DNA of 64,000 bases, taken from NCBI GenBank assembly GCA_016717225.1, contig JADKGB010000006.1, positions 62,001 to 126,000 of the forward strand, written 5' to 3'. Below the pieces are notes generated by a model that was given only the letters and a program-made list of their open reading frames with translations, was not told where the DNA came from and ran no database searches. Position numbers and translations under genes: made by a program. Of this stretch, positions 36,841 to 46,461 are shown piece after piece (position 1 is the first letter of the stretch; each line of letters opens with the position of its first letter). The stretch comes from Flavobacteriales bacterium. Lineage in GTDB: Bacteria > Bacteroidota > Bacteroidia > Flavobacteriales_F > PHOS-HE28.

Positions 36841-37497
36841 ATGCCCGGAGCTTTGCCCACCCTTGCCTTGCTGCACGAGCAGACGTTGCTCCGCAGCGCT
36901 GTGGCGCGATCCATCAACGAACTGGGCCGCTACACGCTGATCGCTGAAGCTGCCGATGCTGCGGCCTTCAAGCGCGCGGTCGCGGTAGGTGCATTACCGG
37001 AACTTCTCATTGTAAGCCTGGATGTCGCACTCGCCAACAGCAGTGCGCTATTGCACTGGATGGTGCAGCACGTGTCATCGGCAAGGATACTCGTGCTCGG
37101 TACGTGCCCGCCACCTGCAGTGCTCCTGAACTTGCTCTGTTGGGGCGCGCATGGCTTCTTGCAGGTGGAACAGGCGCATGAACGCTTGTGCCTCGCTTTG
37201 GAGCATATACACCAGCACGCCTTGCACTTCCCCGACCTGCCCAGGGAGCAGTTGCGCGCGTTGCGGCCACCTATGGATGAAGTTGCACAGCAGCTTTTGC
37301 ACGAACCCATCACCGAACGGCAAGCGGAGTTCCTGCGACTGGTGGCTACCGGACTGCCATACGCTGCCATCGCCAAGCGCATGGATGTGAGCGTGAGCCG
37401 CGTACACCAATACCGCGATGCGCTCTGCGAACGCTTCAGCGCAATGGGGAAAGCAGGGTTGGTAAGGTTGGCGTTTCTGCGGGGGTTGGTGGCGTAG
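36841..37497 (+). CDS. LuxR-type response-regulator-like protein with degenerate receiver
   Basis: 218 residues. The C-terminal HTH is intact: EPITERQAEFLRLVATGLPY and AIAKRMDVSVSRVHQYRDAL. The N-terminal receiver-like domain lacks key residues. The acidic pair is replaced (LLHEQTLLR). The phospho-acceptor position in ELLIVSLDVAL aligns to serine instead of aspartate. The switch lysine region reads GAHGFLQVEQ. The domain therefore probably cannot be phosphorylated and may dimerise or bind another signal. The ATG at 36841 was chosen; upstream in-frame codons are not receiver-like. No sensor kinase is adjacent. Confidence 0.75.
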   Translation: MPGALPTLALLHEQTLLRSAVARSINELGRYTLIAEAADAAAFKRAVAVGALPELLIVSLDVALANSSALLHWMVQHVSSARILVLGTCPPPAVLLNLLCWGAHGFLQVEQAHERLCLALEHIHQHALHFPDLPREQLRALRPPMDEVAQQLLHEPITERQAEFLRLVATGLPYAAIAKRMDVSVSRVHQYRDALCERFSAMGKAGLVRLAFLRGLVA

Positions 37498-37679
37498 ACA
37501 CCCCCTCGGACCCGTATACACCAACCCCAAACTTGTCAACACCAGGCAACCACCGGTTATTCTTCACATCTACATTCACCAAGCTCCAGAAAGAGAACCA
37601 AAGAACTACTGTATGAATTGAAGTAAGAGTGCCTGTTCGCTGTCGTTGCTCCAAACACCGAACACAAATGCGACCCAAC

Positions 37680-37699
37680 CCTTGGCAACACTGCCAAGG
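37680..37699. promoter_or_regulatory. 8-bp hairpin upstream of the large T9SS gene
   Basis: CCTTGGCA and TGCCAAGG form a perfect stem around an ACAC loop, ending 16 bases before the ATG at 37716. Its position over the ribosome-binding region suggests translational control or a protein-binding operator. Confidence 0.35.
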
Positions 37700-37715
37700 T
37701 TAACAATAGGTGACC

Positions 37716-40700
37716 ATGAAGAACAGGTGGACAAGTAGAATACAGAATGCCGCTGGAGGTGCTTCAAGCCATGCCAGTGCTGGTAAAATCGTATGGGGAG
37801 CGCTGCTTTGCGCAGCGCTGTTTGTTGACCCAGGGCGAAGTATGGGGCAGGTGCCACCGCCGGGAGTGCAGTGGAGCAAGATCACCCATGAAGATGAGCG
37901 TAGCGAAAGCGGCACCTACTTCCAATTTACGAACACCGATCCGAATGAACCGGCTACTGGTGTTTGGAACCCGCTGAGCATTATCGATGCCCACTACGGA
38001 GATCCGCAAACCGCCGAAGAAAGCGGTGAAGAATGGAACTACGCCCATACCGATTACGTCGTGAACGGGGTAAAGACCGGGATCATAACAGCAGGCTACG
38101 CTTCTTGGCCGAACTGCTATTGGCCGAATATCGGTTGTTCAACCTGGACCGGGATAGGGAACCCGGCTGCGGCGGAACTAGAGTTGCCTGGCCACAGAAG
38201 AGGTGAGACTCGCGGTGTTGTTGCTGTGCACGACTTGCAGGGAAACCTGATCTGGTACAAGGTTTTGTTAAATGCTCTTTTGTACAATGTGATCCAGGAC
38301 CCTGATGGGAATATCGTGGTGGTTGGGTATAGTGGTCGTAATGAATGGCCCGCCGATGTCATCGAGAATGTGCCCTTACGCTGGAACGATGATCCGAACC
38401 TGAACATGAGTACCATAGACTGTGAGATCGATCTGCCCGGCGGTTTCGATAGGAACGGCTACCTCGCAAAATTGAGCCCTACCGGCGAACTGCTGTGGTG
38501 TACTTTTTTGAACGCTGAAGACGAATTCACCAACATTTCGGGCTATTCCCTCCTACAAGATGTAGAGATCAGGCAACAAGGTGCCTCGTTCAGTTATGTG
38601 GCCGTGGGTAGGTCCGCTCGAGCAGGTTTCGACGGTACTGAGAAGGCCTTTATCGTAGAGGTGGATGTCAATGGTGTTCGAACGGGCTATCAGCGCTACA
38701 CCCCGATCGAGTATGCGACACCTTCCATCTGGATGGATCAGGATCTTGGATGGCTGACCTCAATAGCGAGAGACCCTCTATCTGGGCGCTTGGCCGTAAG
38801 TGGATTCACGGGAGGTACGTTAGGTTGGCAAGCGATTCTCACTATGATCGATCCAGTGACGGACCTTTTTACCCTGCAGTGGGAACACTACACCGGTGAT
38901 GTTAACGACGAAATCGTAGGCACTGATCCCGAGCAGCACAACAGTGCGCTAAGTAATTTCACATCGGGCGGTGGATTCGTCACGGACGACAATGGCATTA
39001 CCCGAGTAGTGTGGCCAGTGCTAGCAAATTTCATCGATGGTGATGCTCCTTTCGCGGGTCGTAAAATGGCCTACCTGTTCATGCACGGGTTCAGCGTTGC
39101 GGATGGTACCCTCGATTGGACCACTGATCTGGGCAAAGTAGCCGCCTATGATCTGCAAGCGGACATTGTTGCTACAAGTGATGACATGGTCGCGGTGGTC
39201 AGTACCAAGTATTCGAATGAAAACGACCCCTTGATCCAATTTCCCGAAAATCCGTTGCGCTGGGATACGAACCTTCCGCAAGGAACGATCGATTGTATCA
39301 ATGCGAATTACTCCTTCGACCCGGATCCCGCAACACCACAGAACGAGAACACGGACTATTGGCCTTTCACACAAGACTACGACTACTGGAACACCGATGC
39401 CTTCGTAGCCAAGCTGAACCCCGCCGACGGCAGCATGCTCTGGTGTACCCAATGGGATGCCGATCCCACCAGCACCTTCGATTGTTTCCCCGGCGACATG
39501 CGCAACCAAGAGTGCATGTACAAGATCACCGAAGCACCCGATGGCGGCCTTGTTGTTAGCGGCAACACCAGCCACAACTTCGATGATTACTACCTGGCCA
39601 AACTACAGCCCGATTGCCAGAGCCGCGTAGCATACGATCCTGTGATCAACGCCGCTGTTATGGCTTCGGCAGACAAGTCGTACACCGTGGGGGCCAACGA
39701 AATTTGGAATACGAGCAAGAACATACACGGCACCATCGTTATACCCGACGGCCACAAACTCACCATCAGCAACAACGCCGTGATCGCCTTCGCCGATAGC
39801 CGCTTACTAAGCCACCCCACGCGCATTGTGGTGGAAGCCGGTGGCCGATTGGTGCTGAATAGCGGTGCCACCCTTACCAGCTTGCCCGGTTGCAACGAAG
39901 AGAAAGCACTTTGGGACGGCATTATCGTACAAGGCGATGGCGGTTACCCACTGCAAGAACCCCTTGTCAGCAGCCGCCAGGGCTACGCGAGCTTGCGCGT
40001 TTGCCGCATCGAGAACGCCCGCGTGGCCATTAGTGTGGGCGAAGATCTTCTCGCCACCAACAGCATGGCCGTGGCCCAAGGCCTTAGCAGCGGCGGCATT
40101 GTAATAGCCGACAACGCTACCTTCCGCAACAACGTGCGCGATGTGGTCTTCTCGCCCTTCGAGAACTACCACGGCGATTACCCCAATGGCCTTTACGGGG
40201 TCGAAAGCAACTTCAGCCGCTTCCGCAAATGCACCTTCGAGAACACCGCTACGTTGAACGACCCCTACCAGCGACCAGAAAGCCATGCCACCCTCTTCGG
40301 CGTGCGCGGTGTGCGATTCCAGGGCTGCACCTTTACCGGTGGTGTGTACCCTATGCTCGATGAGTACGACAACACCGTGCTCACCGACCAGTACATGGGC
40401 CAAGGCATCAAGAGCCTCAACAGCACCTTCGCCGTTGAAGCACTATGCCAACCCATCGTGTTCGGTGACCCTTGCGCCGAAGTGGATCTGGTGCGCAACA
40501 CCTTCACCACCCTCTGGTACGGTGTAAATGCCTCTACCTTCGGGGACATGAGCCGCACCTTTATTGTTGACCGTAGCGACTTTGCCGGTTGTGTGAAAGG
40601 CATACGCATGGAAGGCATCCAAGACCCTGGCATCACCCTCAACACCTTCGAGGTAGGCGACCTGCCCGTGGGCGACTTGGCCGTTACGCCTTATGGTGTG

Positions 40701-42368
40701 TACAGCGACCAATGCACGGGATACGAGATCGAGGAGAACCGCTTTGGTATCGGCGCGCACTCGGAAATGGGTAAAAAGGTGGGCCTGATCATCAAGGACA
40801 GCGGAAAGAACCCGAATGCGTTCTACAACAACACGTTCGATCGGTTGCATGTTGGCAGCTTGATCGAAGGCAACAACGCCAGCAACGACGAGACTGTTGG
40901 CCTGGAAGTAAAGTGCAACGACTATGGTCTCGAAGCCAAGTGCGATTTTGATGTGGCGCTTACGGGCGACGCGGTGAAAGTCCAAAGCACGCAGGGATCC
41001 GCAATTGATCCGTTGAACCCAGACCCAACTGTCCCCGCAGGCAACCGCTTCAGTTTGGAACATGATGGCTCCTTCGATGTGGAAGAGGATTGGTTCGTAG
41101 AGGACAACTTCTCTACAGTGGCGGATTATTTCCATCACACGCCCACCATGGGGAATAGGACGGAACCAACTTATCGTGACCTATCGAATCTGTTCCCTTC
41201 CGATGTCGCTTCATTCTGGCCCGGGAAGGAGGACGCCTGCCCCAGCAACTTGGATCGCGAGAGGAGCAGTAGCGAGAAGCGAAGTGCTTCGCTTGCGGAA
41301 GACGAAGAATACACCGAAGGCAAAGGCGCCTATGATGCCGCCAAGGACAATGGCGACACCTACTCGCTCGCGAGCTATGTAAGCGACCCCACCAAGAGCA
41401 GCACACAAGTTCGAAACGCCTTGCAAAGCGTAGCACCGAAAGTGAGTGCGGAAGTTTGGCAAGCCGCTTTTGAACGCAGCCCGGCCTTGAGCGCTTGGCA
41501 CATCACACAAGCCCTTATCAGCAACAGCCCATTGCAAGGCGAAGTCTTGAAGTTGATGAGTGAAAGTGGATTGCCTGCATTCTACACCAATTTGGTTGTA
41601 AGTGCCCAGAACGGCGAAGCCAACATCCTGAGTTTGCTCGAAAGTGCCATGGCCTACCACGCAGGCCAAAAGGCCGAAGCACTCCAAGGCTTGGGCCGCG
41701 ATTCCTTCTTGGATAGTCTCGATCTGGATGAAGGGTTGGATAGCTTGAAACTGTGGCATGAGGGCTTGCCTGCCGATAATCATGGCTTGGCTATTGGTGC
41801 CGTACTGGCTGCGAAAGGCGATATGGTTGGCCTTTATGATCTCGCGGATTCGTACGTGCTTGCAGGCGATAATCCAAACCTCTATGGTCTGGTGAAACGC
41901 TATACCGCAGGTTGGGCCCAAGCCGATGAGGCCACACGCACCTGGGTGAGTGATCTGTCTACACAACGCAGCGTAATGGGTTCAGCGCAAGCCAACGCGT
42001 GGCGCGAAGCGTTGGGTGAAGAACCCGTACAAGAGATCATCTTACTACCGCTCGAGATCCGTGCTTCGAGCACCATAGCCACAACTTCTAGAGAGCCCGT
42101 TGAATGGACCGAAGAGGTGGTGTTGGAAGCGTACCCGAACCCGTCGAATGGACCGGTCTACATCGTGTTCCAAACACCAATAGAGGTTGGCCAGCTAGAA
42201 CTGAGGGTAGTGGATGCGAATGGGCGCGAAGCCTTTCACGGTCAAGTGGGTGGTGGCGCTGGTCTGGTAGAGCTGAATACCCTCGGCTGGTCGAGTGGCC
42301 TTTATGTGGTTGAGCTCTCTTCTGCCTTGATGGAACCTGCACGTGTAAAGCTCAGCGTACAACGCTGA
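37716..42368 (+). CDS. Very large T9SS-exported protein with beta-helix region
   Basis: 1550 residues. An N-terminal signal segment (KIVWGALLCAALFVDPG) is followed by about 620 residues of repeated propeller-like strands with YLAKLSPTGELLWCTFL and FVAKLNPADGSMLWCTQWDA motifs. From about residue 650 there is a right-handed beta-helix-like region (HKLTISNNAVIAFADSRLL, GGIVIADNATFRNNVRDVVF), then a helical segment of about 250 residues. The C-terminus is a T9SS type A sorting domain (LEAYPNPSNGPVYIVF, LELRVVDANGREAF, GLYVVELSS). It should be secreted and surface-anchored or released; the target is unknown. Eight bases separate it from the next T9SS gene. Confidence 0.85.
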   Translation: MKNRWTSRIQNAAGGASSHASAGKIVWGALLCAALFVDPGRSMGQVPPPGVQWSKITHEDERSESGTYFQFTNTDPNEPATGVWNPLSIIDAHYGDPQTAEESGEEWNYAHTDYVVNGVKTGIITAGYASWPNCYWPNIGCSTWTGIGNPAAAELELPGHRRGETRGVVAVHDLQGNLIWYKVLLNALLYNVIQDPDGNIVVVGYSGRNEWPADVIENVPLRWNDDPNLNMSTIDCEIDLPGGFDRNGYLAKLSPTGELLWCTFLNAEDEFTNISGYSLLQDVEIRQQGASFSYVAVGRSARAGFDGTEKAFIVEVDVNGVRTGYQRYTPIEYATPSIWMDQDLGWLTSIARDPLSGRLAVSGFTGGTLGWQAILTMIDPVTDLFTLQWEHYTGDVNDEIVGTDPEQHNSALSNFTSGGGFVTDDNGITRVVWPVLANFIDGDAPFAGRKMAYLFMHGFSVADGTLDWTTDLGKVAAYDLQADIVATSDDMVAVVSTKYSNENDPLIQFPENPLRWDTNLPQGTIDCINANYSFDPDPATPQNENTDYWPFTQDYDYWNTDAFVAKLNPADGSMLWCTQWDADPTSTFDCFPGDMRNQECMYKITEAPDGGLVVSGNTSHNFDDYYLAKLQPDCQSRVAYDPVINAAVMASADKSYTVGANEIWNTSKNIHGTIVIPDGHKLTISNNAVIAFADSRLLSHPTRIVVEAGGRLVLNSGATLTSLPGCNEEKALWDGIIVQGDGGYPLQEPLVSSRQGYASLRVCRIENARVAISVGEDLLATNSMAVAQGLSSGGIVIADNATFRNNVRDVVFSPFENYHGDYPNGLYGVESNFSRFRKCTFENTATLNDPYQRPESHATLFGVRGVRFQGCTFTGGVYPMLDEYDNTVLTDQYMGQGIKSLNSTFAVEALCQPIVFGDPCAEVDLVRNTFTTLWYGVNASTFGDMSRTFIVDRSDFAGCVKGIRMEGIQDPGITLNTFEVGDLPVGDLAVTPYGVYSDQCTGYEIEENRFGIGAHSEMGKKVGLIIKDSGKNPNAFYNNTFDRLHVGSLIEGNNASNDETVGLEVKCNDYGLEAKCDFDVALTGDAVKVQSTQGSAIDPLNPDPTVPAGNRFSLEHDGSFDVEEDWFVEDNFSTVADYFHHTPTMGNRTEPTYRDLSNLFPSDVASFWPGKEDACPSNLDRERSSSEKRSASLAEDEEYTEGKGAYDAAKDNGDTYSLASYVSDPTKSSTQVRNALQSVAPKVSAEVWQAAFERSPALSAWHITQALISNSPLQGEVLKLMSESGLPAFYTNLVVSAQNGEANILSLLESAMAYHAGQKAEALQGLGRDSFLDSLDLDEGLDSLKLWHEGLPADNHGLAIGAVLAAKGDMVGLYDLADSYVLAGDNPNLYGLVKRYTAGWAQADEATRTWVSDLSTQRSVMGSAQANAWREALGEEPVQEIILLPLEIRASSTIATTSREPVEWTEEVVLEAYPNPSNGPVYIVFQTPIEVGQLELRVVDANGREAFHGQVGGGAGLVELNTLGWSSGLYVVELSSALMEPARVKLSVQR

Positions 42369-42376
42369 GTTGCTAA

Positions 42377-43906
42377 ATGCGACACGCATTCTTAGTAACG
42401 CTATTTGTCGTTGAAGCCTTGGCATTTGGCCAGGGCTTCAACAAGCGCTATGATGCGCTCAGCCTGGGCCGGGCACAAGGTGGGTGGGATGTTGAAAAGC
42501 GTGATCCAGGTTGGATGGTTACATCGGTGAGTTCTGATGTGGACAGTCTTGGTCCAGATTCATTTCTCACACATTACTCTGTTGTGCTCGCTGCTGTTGA
42601 TCCAAGTGGCATTATGCAATCAGAGGTGCGTACTTATCGAGCCGGACATGGAACCACATCCGGCTGGGCCAACTGCACCGACAAACTGAATGATGGCTAC
42701 GTGATTGGGGGGGCTTCAGAGTCTGTACAAGGTGTACTTGAAATCTACCTGATGCGCTTCAACGACTTGGGCGATACGTTGTGGACGCGGGTGTTCGGTG
42801 ATTCGCAACTGAATGTCTATTGGATCAGCTATGCTGTGCGCGTGAACAGTGCAGGTGGCTTCAACTTGGCCGGAACAACTGATACCAACGGCTCAAGGCA
42901 AGGCTTTGTACTGCAAACAGATGGGCAAGGAAATGAGCAATGGCGACATACCTATGGATACAGTGGTCCGCTGGACGATGGATTCCTTTCCATTGACCGT
43001 GGGCCATCGGGCAGTTTCTATTGTTCAGGCACGAGCGAAACCACGTCGGGCAATGGTGATCACTACGTGGCTCGGATCGATATCGCGGGCAACCTCCTTT
43101 GGCAAACGCGTTGGGGTGGCTCTTGGAGTGAAGGTGCTACGCAGATCATTACGCTATTGGATGGTCAAGCCTTGGTGAGCAGCGGAAACGCTAATGCGGC
43201 TGGCAGTCAGCAAATGCGGCCGCTCCTGGCCAAATTGGATTCAACGGATGGCTCGGTCATTTGGCAGCAGGAATACGGCCCAGAGACGTTCAGCACCACC
43301 TTCTTCGCCGCCAAAGAACGCCCTAACGGCGACCTCATTGCCTGCGGTGTCAGCTACTACGGCGGCGACCAGCAAGGCCTTTTGCTGCGCACCACCAGCG
43401 AAGGCGACAGCATTTGGATGCGATCATATTTTTATCAGGATACGCTTATGACAGATGGTAGAGGCCGCTTTTACGATGTACTGCCCACCGATGATGGTGG
43501 CTTTATTGCAGCAGGTGCAGCTTACCAAAGTGGTACCATTGGCTACCCTGCGGGCTACAGCCAAGACACGTGGGTGGTAAAAGTGGATAGCATGGGCTGC
43601 ATACTACCCGGCTGCGATGCAACAGGCGTAACGGAGGTGATCACCAATATGCAAAATGCACTAACGGTCTTCCCCAACCCCGCACATGGTGTAGTAAGTG
43701 TTGGCATCACTTTACCACCAGCTTTGCGCAACGCCCAAGCACTCAAACTCACCTTGGTGAACACGGCGGGGCACGTCGCGCTGGTGCGCGAGGCACAAGA
43801 AGGCAGCAACGAATTGGATCTGGGTTCGTTGGCCAGTGGACTCTACTACGTTCATCTCTCCAATGAGAAGACGTGGATCAGTGGGAGCAAACTGATCATT
43901 GAATGA
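42377..43906 (+). CDS. T9SS type A sorting-domain protein, propeller-like repeats (copy A)
   Basis: 509 residues with a signal peptide (FLVTLFVVEALAFGQ). Repeated blocks such as GDTLWTRVFGDS, GNEQWRHTYG, GNLLWQTRWGGS and GDSIWMRSYF, each about 50 residues apart, suggest a beta-propeller-like surface protein. The C-terminal sorting domain reads LTVFPNPAHGVVSVGI, then LKLTLVNTAGHVAL and LASGLYYVHLSNEKTW. It is a paralog of the protein at 44655 (shared GYSQDxWVVKVDS, VFPNPAHG/VYPNPAHG). Confidence 0.87.
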   Translation: MRHAFLVTLFVVEALAFGQGFNKRYDALSLGRAQGGWDVEKRDPGWMVTSVSSDVDSLGPDSFLTHYSVVLAAVDPSGIMQSEVRTYRAGHGTTSGWANCTDKLNDGYVIGGASESVQGVLEIYLMRFNDLGDTLWTRVFGDSQLNVYWISYAVRVNSAGGFNLAGTTDTNGSRQGFVLQTDGQGNEQWRHTYGYSGPLDDGFLSIDRGPSGSFYCSGTSETTSGNGDHYVARIDIAGNLLWQTRWGGSWSEGATQIITLLDGQALVSSGNANAAGSQQMRPLLAKLDSTDGSVIWQQEYGPETFSTTFFAAKERPNGDLIACGVSYYGGDQQGLLLRTTSEGDSIWMRSYFYQDTLMTDGRGRFYDVLPTDDGGFIAAGAAYQSGTIGYPAGYSQDTWVVKVDSMGCILPGCDATGVTEVITNMQNALTVFPNPAHGVVSVGITLPPALRNAQALKLTLVNTAGHVALVREAQEGSNELDLGSLASGLYYVHLSNEKTWISGSKLIIE

Positions 43907-43914
43907 AGCATGCT

Positions 43915-44040
43915 ATGAAGTCAGAGACTTCCCAGCGCACATGGAACATGTATGGAACACAGCATCGAACGCACAAGTCGCCCGCTTGCCACACACAAGC
44001 CACGCCCGCGGAAGACTTGCGCGAGCGGAGTTCGAACAAG
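43915..44040 (+). repeat. Downstream tail repeat, copy A
   Basis: Starting nine bases after the stop of copy A, about 60 bases (ATGAAGTCAGAGACTTC, CAGCGCACATGGAACATG, TATGGAACA) are almost identical to 46204-46263 behind copy B. Weaker similarity (GCGGAAGACTTGCGCGAGCG versus GCGGAAGCCTTGTGCGAGCG) continues to about 44033. It contains the imperfect palindrome ACATGGAACATGT. It is not convincingly coding. Confidence 0.7.
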
Positions 44041-44051
44041 CGCACCCGCAA

Positions 44052-44651
44052 ATGGGTGGGCAGCAAGCACGCATTTCGCTCTTGATCGCGCAGGGTGATC
44101 TGGCCGCAGCCAAACTGTTGGTAGAAGAAGCCATAGGGTCGGAACAGCTACACGAGGAATTGGAGGTGCTGCACATGTACCTCGCTACCCAATTGGCTCA
44201 GGATCCGTTGGCTGGCCCAGATGCCGCAGCAATACAGCGATTACAGGAACTGGCTTCCCAAAGCGGCCCCGGCCAAGTACCCGCCCAAGCGTGGTTACGC
44301 GGTTTAGGTTTGCTCAGCGAATCCGAGCTGATCATCTTACCATCGGAAGAGCGAAGTATGTTACCTCCTATGGCCGATGAAACTGCGATGGAGAACCAAC
44401 TACTGAGTGTTTACCCCAACCCTGCCACGAACAAGGCACCGGTGTATCTAGTGGCCCTGCTACCGGAAAAGATGGAAGAAGCTGTGATACGCGTGCTGGA
44501 CCCCACAGGCCGGTTGCTGTTGGAACAGCGCGTGACCGGTAGTTCCGGTATCGTGGAGCTGGAAACCAGATCTTTCCCAGGCTTATACGCCGCTGGCCTC
44601 TTCGCGGAGGGCTTACAGATTGGCTCGGTAAAATTCGTTGTGTCGCGTTGA
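44052..44651 (+). pseudogene. C-terminal fragment of a large T9SS protein
   Basis: About 199 residues from an ATG at 44052; the frame is open back to 43899, but that part is the tail repeat. There is no signal peptide. The sequence has a helical region (ARISLLIAQGDLAAAKLLVE, QAWLRGLGLLSESELIILPS) followed by a T9SS sorting domain (LLSVYPNPATNKAPVYLV, VIRVLDPTGRLLLEQR, GLYAAGLFAEGLQIG). The layout copies the last 200 residues of the protein ending at 42368 (ANAWREALGEEPVQEIILLP then the sorting domain). Without a signal peptide it cannot enter the T9SS route, so it is likely a leftover of duplication. Confidence 0.65.
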
Positions 44652-44654
44652 GCC

Positions 44655-46193
44655 ATGTGGTTAGCGAGAACACTAATGGTCGTAATGACCGCTGGCCAGC
44701 TTGTGCTGGCCAGCGGTCAAACCTACAACCGGAGGTACGACCCATTCGAACAAGATCAACCGCAAGTCGCATGGGGTATTGACGACAATGGATCGAATGG
44801 TTTTGTGATAAGTGGCACTGGATACTACTTGGACACGGTTTATCAATATACTGTCCCATTTATCATACATATCGACGAAGAGGGTCAAGTACTTTTCGAG
44901 AACAAGATGCTCGGTGGTATGTCCTCTTTCTACGCGGGTTGGGCGAATTGCGCGCAACGCACTACAGATGGAGGACTGATCATCGGTGGTTCTACGTATC
45001 GTCCAGATGATCTTCAAACCACCATGCTCTACAGGTTCGATGCGTTAGGGGATTCATCTTGGGTGAGTGAATTTGGCAGTGGGAACGGCGAGAGTTTGAT
45101 CGGCCGGCAAGCAATTCAAGCGAAAGACGGCGGCTATGTTGTTTGCGGTGAACAAGCTGAAACAGGTGTGTTGGATGGCTTCTTGATCAAGACCGATACG
45201 GTAGGCAACGAGCAATGGCGGCGGTATTACGGTGGGCCGCTGTATTGGGATTACGCTACCACGGTGGATACCACTGTGGATGAAGGGTATTTCATTGGTG
45301 GGGCATCGCAGCGGTCACCAACGAATTTCGACATGTGGGTATTGCGGCTCACATCCTCAGGTGATACGCTTTGGACCAAACGGTGGGGTAGCCAATACGA
45401 TGAGCCTAACGCACACCTAACCACTAAAGCAAATGGCAACCCGGTCATTGGAAGTGCGTGGGGATATGCCCCAGAGTTCGACTTAACGCGCTGTTACATG
45501 GCAGAATTGGATCAGTCGAATGGGGCTATTGTTTGGCAGCGGGAATACGGCCCGATCGTATACTCCGCGGGTTTCCTCACCGCCAAAGAAGTGCGCCCCA
45601 GCGAAGGCCACATTGCTGCGGGCTTCACCTTTAGCGATGGTGGTGCCTACAACCGGGGCGTATTGCTGCGCACAGCCGATAATGGAGATAGCCTATGGAT
45701 GCGCAACTACTCGTACTATGATAGCCTTATGATAGATGGCATCGGCCAATTCAAAGATGTTATACCCACCAACGAGGGTGGCTTTATCGCATGTGGTTAC
45801 ACCCAAGGCCTTTCAACCGGCGTTTATCCACCTGGCTACAGCCAAGACGTATGGGTAGTAAAAGTGGATAGTCTCGGTTGTATCATCCCCGGCTGCGATG
45901 ATATCAGCACGGTGATAACGGTGCAGGCCACGAACTTGAAGGATGCCTTGTTGGTGTATCCGAACCCGGCGCATGGTAGCACCACGGTGAAAGTCACGCT
46001 GCCTGCCGGTTCACCCTTCGCAGAAGACCTGCGCCTGCGGTTAGTAAGCGCGCAAGGGCAAGAGGTGCTGGTGCAGAATGCAACGGTGGGCGAGAACCAA
46101 TTGCCGTTGAAGGGCTTGGCTGGCGGCATCTACTATCTTCATCTTACCAATGGTAGCACGTGGTTAAGCGGCACCAAACTCATCGTTGAATGA
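44655..46193 (+). CDS. T9SS type A sorting-domain protein, propeller-like repeats (copy B)
   Basis: 512 residues. Signal peptide LMVVMTAGQLVLASGQ. Repeats include GDSSWVSEFGSG, GNEQWRRYYGG, GDTLWTKRWGSQ and GDSLWMRNYSY. The sorting domain is LLVYPNPAHGSTTVKV, LRLRLVSAQGQEVLV and LAGGIYYLHLTNGSTWLSG. Recognisable paralog of 42377 along its whole length but well diverged. It lies three bases after the fragment at 44052, echoing the eight-base gap between the large gene and copy A. Confidence 0.87.
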   Translation: MWLARTLMVVMTAGQLVLASGQTYNRRYDPFEQDQPQVAWGIDDNGSNGFVISGTGYYLDTVYQYTVPFIIHIDEEGQVLFENKMLGGMSSFYAGWANCAQRTTDGGLIIGGSTYRPDDLQTTMLYRFDALGDSSWVSEFGSGNGESLIGRQAIQAKDGGYVVCGEQAETGVLDGFLIKTDTVGNEQWRRYYGGPLYWDYATTVDTTVDEGYFIGGASQRSPTNFDMWVLRLTSSGDTLWTKRWGSQYDEPNAHLTTKANGNPVIGSAWGYAPEFDLTRCYMAELDQSNGAIVWQREYGPIVYSAGFLTAKEVRPSEGHIAAGFTFSDGGAYNRGVLLRTADNGDSLWMRNYSYYDSLMIDGIGQFKDVIPTNEGGFIACGYTQGLSTGVYPPGYSQDVWVVKVDSLGCIIPGCDDISTVITVQATNLKDALLVYPNPAHGSTTVKVTLPAGSPFAEDLRLRLVSAQGQEVLVQNATVGENQLPLKGLAGGIYYLHLTNGSTWLSGTKLIVE

Positions 46194-46201
46194 ATGCACG
46201 A

Positions 46202-46340
46202 AATGAAGTCAGAGACTTCTCAGCGCACATGGAACATGTATGGAACAGATCATCGAACGCTCAATGCCTGTCCCGTATCGGCGGGATCGCCTGCCTGCCC
46301 ACACAAACCGAACAGCGCGGAAGCCTTGTGCGAGCGAGGG
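46202..46340 (+). repeat. Downstream tail repeat, copy B
   Basis: Counterpart of 43915-44040, located directly after copy B. The first 60 bases are near identical; an insertion relative to copy A follows, then the related GCGGAAGCCTTGTGCGAGCG. The rest of 46341-46461 shows no gene. Confidence 0.65.
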
Positions 46341-46445
46341 TTAACAGGGAACACAATGGGAAAGTACGTTCATGAAGGAATGAGGCACGGCAACCACCTG
46401 TGATTTGCATTGATCTGACAGTCCAAAACCTCGCATGCGAGCGGC

Positions 46446-46453
46446 TACCTTTG
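46446..46453 (+). promoter_or_regulatory. Possible Bacteroidota -7 element
   Basis: TACCTTTG matches the TAnnTTTG -7 consensus of Bacteroidota, eight bases before the Fur-family ATG at 46462. No good -33 TTG at the usual spacing is seen. Confidence 0.35.
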
Positions 46454-46461
46454 GGGCCCTC

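Noticed and set aside
46190..46403. Short plus-strand open frames after T9SS copy B
   Set aside because: They cover the noncoding tail repeat. The shared peptide with the copy A tail reflects near-identical DNA, and the frames diverge right after.
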